Part shown: positions 49,115 to 59,339 of the stretch, in pieces
Position numbering within the stretch: the stretch's first letter is position 1
Layout: every line of letters begins with the position of its first letter
Assembly: GCF_029227915.1 (NCBI RefSeq)
Contig: NC_079879.1
Span: 4,712,001 to 4,776,000 of the forward strand
Direction: 5' to 3'
Length of the DNA: 64,000 nucleotides
Source: Hydractinia symbiolongicarpus
Lineage: Eukaryota > Cnidaria > Hydrozoa > Anthoathecata > Hydractiniidae
Notes under the pieces: generated by a model
Seen by the model: the letters and a program-made list of their open reading frames with translations, nothing else
Told to the model about the DNA's origin: nothing
Database searches by the model: none
Position numbers and translations under genes: made by a program

Positions 49115-52100
49115 ATTGTTGTGCCCAGTTTCTTGATACTAAAGAATAAAGTCATCACTGCAAACCACTTTACAAAAAATATGCATCTAAAACCCAATGC
49201 TTGAAGAAGTAAATTATAAGAGACGTTACGAGAAAATATTGCTTTGTTTATTTTTTATTTTTTTTTAAAGTTTTGATTCAAAATTTAGCAAATGTTATAG
49301 ATGTAATAAATTGAAAAAGAAATTTAATATATAGTAGTAACATTCAAAACAAAATAATAAAGGAACAAATAAAAATATTAATTATTGTCTGCTTGTGTAC
49401 ACATTGACTGGAGTGAAAAGCTGATAACAAACAAAGAAGTATGGTTTAGCACGCGATGCAAAAACAACGAAAAACTTTTTAAGTTCTGTCTGAGTTCTTA
49501 TTTACTCTGTACAAATTTTTGTACACTTTATTTCCTTTATATACAGTAATAAATGTTAAGAAAAGACAATTTTAGCATACTATTGGTGAATTAAAACGCA
49601 TAGCGAAAACAGAATACATAACGAATGAACGAATATAAATAAATAATGAATAAATAGATCTATATTATTTCTTTTAGCTACACTTTTATTTAATTCTTCA
49701 ACCCCTACTTCTTTGAAATACAAGTAGAAACTTTTCAAACAATTTTCAATCTAATAGTGTCAAAACAGAGAACAAAAATAAGGCGATGGTATTCTTAGCC
49801 AGGAAACCCAACATAATTTTTCTTACCACCGGGAAATCGGAATAATTGACGTGGGAAAAATTACGCTGGGTCCCAAACGAATTTTCTGCGGTCGGAATAC
49901 CGACCGCACTTTTTGATTGGTTACTTCTATTGTTTTTTGCTCAACTGATCAATATCGCGAAATCCGTTCTTTCATAATGTTTTGAGCGCAATTGGTCTCA
50001 TTCCCCTAAACAAACATATTTAACAGTACTAGTTAATAAGGTAGAACGTGTGTGTCCACTCTAACTTATGTGCTCATTGGTTAATTTTATTTCGGGGTTT
50101 GCTTTAAGAAATTAGTTTGTGTTGATTGTTAAATTTGAATAGGGACTTGCTCGAAGAGGAGGCTTAGTTAGCTACGCTATTGCTTTCTATAAATAGACAT
50201 GGTGAATTTTACGTCCGATTTTTCAAGAGAAGGAATTGAAGTTCGCCATTCATTATTGTTGAAAAAATCATATTCCTAACAAATCTTTTGTCCAAATATA
50301 TACAACATGGAAATTTTTTTTAACACAAAAAACTTCATTTTTATTTATTTGTTTATTTATTGTGAAATAATTTGCATGGCATTCTATTACATTGACCGTC
50401 TGTTTACAATGTAAAACTAAATTTTGGGTTTGCTGTAAACAATAGTAATGGCGGCAATCTTTAAAAGCAAGTGCTAATATAAGTGGAAACATCACATCTC
50501 TCATAAAACATAGAGATAGATAAAACCAATTATCTAAATACATAGAAATAACTAATATTCGAATGCAGCATTTTTTTTTTCAAAACTTCTGCAGGAAACT
50601 TTCTTTCACCGTACTTTTTCATGTGTTTAAATTATTTTTTTTCTTAAGTCGCGTTTTTAACAACGCACCAACGAAGAAAATCCGTCTACACAATGATAAG
50701 AGAAAGACTTGCTAATTTTTAAAAATTTTTTTAAAACTTAACAAAGTTATACCACAGAACTCTTGTTTTTCAGCAATGCAGTGGAATATATTTTTTTACG
50801 CAATTTATATTGGGGATCCCACCACCAACTCACTTTGTCATTATAACTTTCAAAAAATAATACTTCATAGCATGGTGACTTAGTCATCGCATTGCTAAAC
50901 TTGAATCCAAAAATTCATGATTTTATTTTTAATTTTCTTTCAACTTACTTTAGTTTTTACATATTGCTTCAAATCCGAGTTTCCCCGATTTTTAGGCATA
51001 ACAGCGTGCACGTCTAGCCAAATAAAGTAGCATTTTTACATGTTATTATATATCGAAATATTTATTACTATTTTTGCCTTTCAATACAGAAGGTATGTTG
51101 AAGGAAAATTAAAAAAAGAAAAGAAAATATTGTTGGTTAATTATAGTAAAAATTGTCATTTAAATTTTGCTTTGGAAATGTAAACAACACAATTGGTCCA
51201 TTACGTTTGATGTAAACAACAACAACAACAAATAAAAAATATTCTAATAAATTATGAGTTAAAATAGAAAAGAATGATAAACAATGATTTATAATTTAAT
51301 TAAAACTTTTTTTCAAACATACATCTGTTTTTTAAATATTATAATTAAGAAATATCTCGATTTTTAAAATAAGTTATATAAAAGAACTTCGTTACCATAC
51401 CTCTCAACTCTTCCTATTAGAATTAAGGTGGCTAAATTCAAAAGTGCAACCAGCTATCAAAGTTTTCATCCCCCTTTGGATACCCCTTCCAACGAAGTAA
51501 AATGCTTAACAGTGAAAATTATTTTCTTCATCAACACTCTTAACCAAATAAAATTCGTATCAATGAAACATGCAGAATTTACTCCAATAAATTACAAACC
51601 AAATATCACACTGTGTACAAGTATTGCTATGGTAATTATTTTTTTCTTTTCATTTAAAGTTTATTCCTCGTTTTGACTAGAGTTGAATGAAAAGTTAAAT
51701 AACACCTTAGTGTTATTTAACTATTTAACTTTTGTTGAAGATAAAACCAGTAAAAAATACAGTTTTCACATAAATAATTTTATAAACATTATTTACTTAA
51801 TTGGCAGGGTAGATATCTCACAAAAATGTGTGTGATCTATTACAAAATGTTTCTGTAATTAAAGTATAGATCTACTTTTAAGTGGCTTTTAAATATAATA
51901 ATAATTATATATTAAAATAAAAAATTAAATATAAAAATAATAACAATAAATTTGAAAGCTGATCAAAGAATGAAGTAACCGGTGAAAGCTTTTATGCTGA
52001 CGAAGCAGTTTAGTAGAAAACATAGCAGTTAAAAAGTTTGTAAATTACAGAAATGCAACACTTTTATACTTTTTGACGGTCCCAAATTTTTGACAGTCCC

Positions 52101-52553
52101 AAATTTTAAGTAAGAAAGTAACATTCCAGCCTTTACACGCTCTTTTAGGACATCTTTTGAAACAAACTTTTTGTTCGGATTTTTCCAAATTCTATTTCCC
52201 TAAAAGATTTTTTTGTTATAAAATCTTTTATTCGTGAAAATATTATATTTTATATAATTATTATATAGCCTTATTATATGGAAAAATGAAAAAAGAGACC
52301 TAAAAAAACAGTACACATTATTTCAGCTAAAAAAATATCTAATCCATACTACTTTTGAAATTTTTTTTACTTCCATGATTGTAATGGTTGCTTTCACTGC
52401 GTGGAAAACATCTTTAACGCTTGATAGATTTCACATAACATCCAAAAGCAACAATGTAAACTTTGAAACACTTCGGTAAGCACACAGTATATTTACCGTG
52501 CCTAAATGATTACATCTATTAAAAATATCGATTAAAATATCAGTGAAACTACA
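49115..52553. other. Non-genic region between the GPCR and the CAP gene
   Basis: No supported gene in 3.4 kb. It contains a perfect 13-bp stem hairpin (51693-51722) and AT-rich simple sequence. The frames at 50268-50543 (-) and 51428-51676 (+) show no family features. Confidence 0.4.
51693..51722. repeat. Perfect 13-bp hairpin
   Basis: AGTTAAATAACAC, a CTTA loop, then GTGTTATTTAACT. All 13 pairs match. No T run or gene end lies next to it, so its role is unknown. Confidence 0.7.
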
Positions 52554-55500
52554 ATGTTTTTATTTTCACTGTCTTTAATAGTTTTGTCGGGTCAATTAAT
52601 TCATTCTCATATAGCCACGTGGAAAGTAGATGAAAGTAACGAACTTCCCAACATTCAAAATTCAAAGATAACAAAAAAAGATGGAGAGGAGAGAAAAGTT
52701 GTTGATATAATTCGGGAGAAGTTTGAATGTGATTATGCTCATAAAATTGTACGAGATATACACAGTGAAAAAGAAATGGTTTGGGATGAAGAGTTGGCTT
52801 ATCAGGCCGAAAAATGGGCAATACATTTAGCCACGGAAGTTGGAGAAATTGAGCATTCTTCCTTCACTTTTCCAAATGGATCGCGGTACGGCGAGAATCT
52901 CTACCAGCATGATCACGGTGCACCGGCTGGATGTAATTTAGCTGTACATGCTTGGTATAGGTACTTTCATCATCAATATATTTTTGTTTGCACCCCAACA
53001 ACAACAATAATAACAACAACCAACAACAACACAAACAACAACAACAACAGCATTAACAACAACAACAACAACAACAACATTGTGTGCAATAATTCGTCGT
53101 CCAACGAAGCATGACACTTACAAAACAAAACATGCAATGTTATTACCTTTCATGTAAACTGTTTTAATTTAGTTTATTTCGTTTTTATAGCGAAATTCAC
53201 AAATACGATTACGATCACCCAGGTAAAACAAAGTCTCAAGGCCACTTCACTCAACTTATTTGGAATGAAACAACACATTTTGGAGTTGGAATTGCTTTTG
53301 AACCTAAATCGACAAGATCATTTATCGTTGCTAGGTATGTACCCCCTGGCAACTGGGATGTTGATGACTACAAGAATGATGTGTGGAGACCAAAGCCAGG
53401 TAATCAGCAATAAGAAATTCAAGTAAATAGAGTTTTAAGGTTCAACAACTTCATATAGCAATATACCATTAATATACCAATTTCAAAATGTTTTTTTTTT
53501 AAGAAAATGTATATAAACTACGTAACAGCGTTATGTCCACTTTAAAGGAATTTTTAGATATTATTTCTGTTACTTTATTACTGACTAGTCAATAAAGCCC
53601 GTGGAAAAATCCACTGAAGCAGGATACAATTAAAAAATAAGCGTCATATGAATTTTGATGACGTCAGCAACCCATCTGCAAAAAGAATCAGAACCTTGTT
53701 TTTACGTTGCCTTTATTGTGTGGACCTTAAAGCGCTGATCAAGAAAATATATATAATCACGTGCTTTTGATGAATGGTTAATGGGATTTACGTGTTTAAA
53801 AATTTTGCTGACGTCAGCAAAGTCCCTAATAAAAGTACAGAAAATTATTTTTTCAAATTTGTATACCCGTTGCCTTTATGTTATAGCTCTTGAAACGCTG
53901 ATCAAGAAAATGTATAGGATCATGTACTTTTGACCAACGGTTACGGAAATATTGTGGTTTAAAGGTTTTTTGATGACGTCATAAACCTGTTCATTCCGAA
54001 ACGGATTTGGGGACCCAGGTTTGGAAAATTACCCAAATTGATCCCGTCGTCCCTAGTTACCCACTTGGTGAAATAACATTGACGTCACCAACTTGTTTCC
54101 AAGTTATTTGCCCTCAAAATTTTAGGTGCACTGTAATGGCTTCATTAATTTAATATAGGATATTTTAGATGTTTTGCTGAAGTCAGCAGTGAAGATCCCA
54201 AAAAAGTTAGAGAAATTTATTTATTCTTTTATTGTAATGTGTAGAGGTTGAAACGCTGATCAAAATAATGTATAGGATGATATGTTTTCGAGGAACGCAA
54301 AAGGAGATATAAGGGTTTAAAAATTGTGCTGACGTCAGCAAAGGCCCGTGAAAACACAAAAATTTTTTTTTCAGAAATTCATGTACCTGTTGCCTCCCTC
54401 GTATAGATCTTGAAACTCTGACCAAGAAAATGTATAGGATCATGTACTTTTGACAAACGGTTGCAGAGATATTAGAGTTTGAAGGTTTTTTTAATGACGT
54501 CATCAACCCGTCCATTCCGAAACGGATTTGGGGACCTAGGTTTAGGAAAATTACCCAAATTGGTCCCAGGTGGTCCCTAGTTACCCACGCGGTGAAAAAT
54601 CAATGACGTCACCACCTCGTTTCCAAGTTACTTGGCCTCAAAGTTTTAAGTGCACTATAATGGCTTCACTAATCTTAATTAACTTTCCTTTGACGTCAAT
54701 ACTATTTTAACGTTAAGGTTTGGTAAATTACAGAACAATGTTATAGGAGATGTTTTATAGAATTTGTTAAAGAAAATTGTGAAAATATAATCCACTTTGC
54801 AAAAGTCACAGCAGACAGACAGAACTGGCGTATTATTATATAGACTAGTCGATAAGGCCCGTGGAAAAATCCACTTAGGCAGAAGGACAATGGAAAAGTA
54901 GGTTGTTTTAGATTTTTTGCTGACGTCAGCAGTGCAATTACAAAAATATTTGGCGAAATTTAGTTTATTCGTTGCCTGTACTATGCAGATGTTAAAACGC
55001 TGACCAAGAAAATGTATACGATCATATCTTTTTGATAAGCAGTTAATAAGACATAAGGGTTTTAACATTTTGCTGATGTCAGCAATGGCCAGTCAAACCC
55101 CCCAAATTTTTTTTTTAGAAATTTGTATACCTGCTGCCTTCATTGTATAGATCTCAAAACGCTGATCAAGAAAATGTATAGGATCGCGTATTTTTGGCAA
55201 ACGGTTGCAGAGATATTAGGATTTGAAGGTTTTTCGATGACGTCATCAACCCGTCCATTCCGAAACGGATTCGGGGACCCAGGTTTGGGAAAATTACCCA
55301 AATTGGTCCTAGTTGGTCCCTAGTTACCCACGCGGTGAAAAATCATTGACGTCACCACCTCGTTTCCAAGTTATTTGGCCTCAAAGTTTTAGGTGCACTG
55401 TAATGGCTTCATTAATTTAATATAGGATATTGACGTTAAAGTAGTGTTATTTTCGTCGCGTCGTAACGTCAGAAAATTTAACATATTAGACATGCATTTT

Positions 55501-58500
55501 TCGGCAACATCAAAGGAAAATGAAGACATCCACTTTGCCTGTCACAGACACACAGACAGACACACTTAGCGTATTATTATATATAAACTAGTCGATAAAG
55601 CCCGTGGAAAAATCCACTGAGGCAGGATAAATATGAAAAATAAGCGTCATTCGAATTTTGATGACGTCAGCAACACATTCACAAAATGAAAGAACCTTGT
55701 TTTCACGTTGCCTCTACTGTGTAGAGCTTAAACTGCTGATCAAGAAAATGTATATGATCATGTGCTATTGACGAACGGTTAAGAAGATATAAGGGTTCAA
55801 AGATTTTGCTGACGTCAGCAATGGCCTGTCAAGGTCTTAAAATTTTTTTTTAGAAATTTGTGTACATGTTGCCTTCATCGTATAGATCTTAAAATGCTGA
55901 GCAAGAAAATGTATAGGATCATGTACTTTTGACAAACGTTTGCAGAGATAGTAGGGTTTAAGGGTTTTTTGAAGACGTCATCAACCCGTCCATTCTGAAA
56001 CGGATTCGGGGACCCAGGTTTAGGAAAATTACCCAAATTGCTCCTAGGTGGTCCCTAGTTACCCACGCGGTGAAAAATCATTGACGTCACCACCTCGTTT
56101 CCAAGTTATTTGGCCTTAAAGTTTTAAGTGCTCTGTAATGGCTTCATTAATTTAATATAGGATATTGACGTTAAAGGAGTGTTATTGGCGTCGTGCCGTA
56201 ACGTCATAATATTTAACTTTTGAGACATACTTATTTCGGCAACTCCAAAGAAAATTTCGGCGACATCAAAGGAAAATGACGATATCCACTATGACCGTCA
56301 CATACACTTCGTATTATTATATTAGACTAGTCAATAAGGCCCGTGGAAAAATCCACTAAGGCGCAGAAGAACAATGGAAAATTAGGTTGCTTTAGATTTT
56401 TTGCTGACGTCAACAGTGCATATACAAAAAGAAAATTGGTGAAATTTAATCATTTGTTGTCTGTAATGTGCAGAGGTTAAAACGCTGATCGAAATAATGT
56501 ATAGTATCGTATGTTTTTGAAAAGAGCCTAAGGAGATATAGGGTATAAAAATTTTGCTGACGTCAGCAAAGTTCCTACCAAAAGTTCCAAAGAAAAATTT
56601 CTTCACAAATTCGTACACCCGTTGCATTCATCATATAGATCTTGAAATGCTGATCAAGAAAATGTATAGGAACATGAACTTTTGACATATTGGATATGCA
56701 TTTTTCGGCAACATCAAAGGAAAATGACGATATCCACTTTGCCTGTTACAGACACACGGAACTGGCGTATTATTATATAGATAATCCACTTAAATTTGTT
56801 ATGCTTCTTATCACAAAAAAAGGTTTGTTGATAATTTTATTAAGAAGGCTGAAAAAGAAACGTTTTAAACGAAATCCCGTGGAGATATCCACTCAATAAC
56901 ATTTAAAATTTATAGTATGTTTCTTATCAAAAAATCATTTGTTGTCAGTTTCATTTTAAAACAAAACAATTAAAACTTTTGAACGAAATTGAAAACTATA
57001 ATAAAAACGTTAATTGCCTGTGACTTTACTCGTATAACAATTTATAACAAAGCTCCCGTCAAGGTAAATTTAAATTCGCATGCAATAAAATATAAACAGC
57101 GAAATTCATTGTTCTTTTCGCCAAAACGTTTTGTTGTTAATTCCATTCAAGCGGGAATAAATGAAATCATATAACAGTAGACAATAGACACGTGCTTAAG
57201 GGAATAATAAAAATTAATTATCCGTGATTTTGTTTAATAAAGTTTACATAATTACACAAAGGTTTTATGAGAACAATAAAATAAATTAACCGTGACTTTT
57301 TTAAAACAAAATTAATTTGAAAGAGCACACAAAAGACAGAACAAAAATAAAAGTTTAGCAAAAGTGACATGTTACCCGGCTGTTTCTTTAGAAAAAACAA
57401 CACAACCACTTTGCTTGTTACGAAACTGGCGTATTATTATATAGATATTTAGTTCCGTGGAAATATCCACTATAGATACCAAATAAAAAACAGCGAAATA
57501 GTGAGCCAAATTAACCATAAAATTCATTGTTCTTTTCGTCAAAACGTTTTGTTGATAATTCCATTCAAGCGGGAATAAATAAAACCAATATGTTTTTCAT
57601 ATAACAGTAGATAATAGACACGTGCTAAAGGGATAGCAAAAATTAATTACCCATGACTTTTGTGTAATTAAGTCATTACATAAAGGTTTTTATAAGAACA
57701 AGAAGCCCTGGGGGCTCTAAGAATTTTCGCTCGCTACCAAAATATTTGATGACAACCTGCTAATTCGTTGTTATAATGCCAAACATTCGAAGAGGTTTGG
57801 TGCTTAAAGCTCTGAAGATAAAACACACAAGTGACATTACATATTAGAACAAACGCAAACAAAACGAAACGTGTCATAATAAACTCACACTTTAAAAGAA
57901 ATTGCGAACAAAAATTATAGCCTATCATTCATGGTTGAAAGTCATCCGATTGAAACGTTTATGGTCTTAAACGGCATTTAGTTGACAAAAAAACAAAATT
58001 TTGATAGCACCATCATGTTCAGCATACTTTTTTTATTAACTGTGCCAAATATTGTGGAAAAAAAGTAGTTTTAATTTTTGAACCAATTTTGGCGTAAAAT
58101 AACATTTAGGTAACAAAAAATCAGAGGAACGTGAAATCCCAGGGTCGATTTTTTCTCAAAAAATGCTCCAAAAGAAAAAACGACGGTTTTAAAGAATTTC
58201 CTACGCCTTCGGGCGCGGAAATTCAACAATAAAATAAGTTACCGTAACTTTTTTTAAAAGAAAAATTTTAAACCAGTTTGAAAAATCAAAAAAAAGACAG
58301 AATAAAAATAAAAGTTTAGCAAAAGTGACATGTTACCGCGGCTGTTTCTCTAGAAAAAAGAACACACCACTTTGCCTGTTACAGACACACGGAACTGGCG
58401 TATTATTATATAGATTATTTCACAGGTTCGCATATACCCTCGATAAAAGAACTAGTTCCAGTGGGGGCACGTGACCCTGTGATGGTAGAAGTGGGTTATT

Positions 58501-59102
58501 TTAAAGAAGACAACGATAACAAGAAACCTCCGTGTGTTGATACGACTGATTGCTCGTATTATATTCAACAAGGAGATTGCACACATCCAACGTACAAGAA
58601 AGCCATGCAACAGATGTGTTACAAAAGTTGTGGCGGATGTACTCCAGGTGACCCCATTGATGGAGGGTGGACAAATTGGCATGAAGTTGACATATGTACT
58701 GCAACTTGTGGTGGAGGGCTCGTTATGTCGTACAGATTTTGTACTAAGCCTTTTCCAAAATATGGTGGCAAACCTTGTGAAGGGCAACGGGTAAAGAAAA
58801 CTGATTGTAACACACAACCCTGCCCGGAAAAAAATGTTGTAAAAACAACCGCGGTAACAAGTGAGGCTAGCACAACAAAGAGTCCAAACAAAAGTTCCTT
58901 ACGTACCACCAGTGGACCATTCGTGTATTCCACCACTAATTCCGGAGAAACAATCCCAAAACAAACATGCAAGGATAAAAATAAATGGTGTCCAGAATAT
59001 GAAGAGTTAGGTTACTGTACCGGTAGCAAGTATTCACAATGGATGTTTTTAAATTGTAAATATTCATGTGATGTGTGTGATAGCAAAAGATTTATACCTT
59101 AA
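52554..59102 (+). CDS. Secreted CAP (SCP/PR-1) protein with ShKT, TSP1 and second ShKT domain
   Basis: Exons 52554-52960, 53191-53399 and 58426-59102 join in phase and give 430 aa. Residues 1-18 are a signal peptide (MFLFSLSLIVLSGQLIHS). The CAP domain spans about 55-200, with RYGENLYQ, AVHAWYSEI, GHFTQLIWNETTHFGVGIA and YVPPGNWD as its signature blocks. ShKT domain 1 (242-277) and ShKT domain 2 (387-423) each have six Cys ending CxxC. Between them lie a thrombospondin type 1 repeat (about 284-339, WTNW and CTATCGGG) and a Thr/Ser-rich linker. The second ShKT domain has a Lys-Tyr pair near the place of the channel-blocking dyad of sea-anemone ShK, but many non-toxin ShKT domains exist, so venom function is not implied. 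A matrix or innate-defence role is equally possible. The 5-kb second intron is almost all transposon. An AATAAA lies at 59331. Confidence 0.88.
52996..53079 (+). repeat. (AAC)n microsatellite in CAP intron 1
   Basis: An imperfect AAC/ACA run. It lies in the intron but, if the intron is retained, is read in frame as Asn/Thr-rich sequence to a stop at 53112-53114. Confidence 0.8.
53585..56781 (-). mobile_element. Helitron-like tandem array 2 in CAP intron 2
   Basis: Units lie at 53585-54844 (a fusion of partial units), 54845-55587, 55588-56326 and 56327-56781 (shortened). On the minus strand the array starts with TCTATATAATAATACGCC after host A (56782) and ends with hairpin GTGGATTTTTCCAC, 12 nt, then CTAG before host T (53584). 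Removing it restores a single A|T target. Units abut as CTAG|TC with no spacer. The 54845 unit is almost identical to the 43998 unit of array 1. No protein is encoded. Confidence 0.8.
56782..57445 (-). mobile_element. Helitron-like element of a second subfamily, copy X1
   Basis: It shares the minus-strand 5' end TCTATATAATAATACGCCAG with array 2 and contains a 3'-type hairpin GTGGATATCTCCAC near 56880. Its interior (e.g. GTTTTGTTGTTAATTCCATT) is shared with the next copy but not with the 740-bp units. The left boundary is unclear. Confidence 0.55.
57446..58414 (-). mobile_element. Helitron-like element of the second subfamily, copy X2, carrying a nested insertion
   Basis: The interior matches X1 on both sides of a 524-bp insertion (57701-58224). 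The 3'-type hairpin GTGGATATTTCCAC lies near 57468. The minus-strand 5' end TCTATATAATAATACGCCAG is at 58414, only 11 bp before the splice acceptor AG (58424-58425) of CAP exon 3. Confidence 0.6.
57701..58224. mobile_element. Repeat element 'Z', copy 2, nested in X2
   Basis: It starts AGAAGCCCTGGGGGCTCTAA and ends GCGCGGAAATTC like the copy at 30860-31737, but has fewer internal repeats. It is flanked on both sides by AACA (57697-57700 and 58225-58228). The empty site is visible in X1 (AGAACAATAAAAT), which confirms the boundaries and a 4-bp target duplication. Confidence 0.75.
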
Positions 59103-59330
59103 TAATCTTAGCAAACACGAAGCCTAACCAGCTTCAAAACTCACGCCTTTATTTACAGTTTTCTACACCTGTTTGCACTCCATCTAGTCCTTCATTATCA
59201 ACAATACTTTCGCTCTGCTGTTGAAGATTTTAAAATATTACCGCAAATCTGGCTGTATCACAACTTGTTTTTTCACAAGCATTTATCCGGCATTTTATTT
59301 TCTTAACAAATTTCACCGCCAATAAAAGAT

Positions 59331-59336
59331 AAGTTA
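59331..59336 (+). terminator. Polyadenylation signal of the CAP gene
   Basis: AATAAA lies 229 nt after the stop codon. Confidence 0.45.
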
Positions 59337-59339
59337 ACT

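Noticed and set aside
54207-56627. Several similar minus-strand frames (102, 129 and 81 codons) in array 2
   Set aside because: Similarity between them comes from the repeated unit; frames are interrupted differently in each copy, so no conserved protein is encoded.
58452-58972. Minus- and plus-strand alternative frames over CAP exon 3
   Set aside because: Shadows of the Cys-rich ShKT/TSP1 exon.
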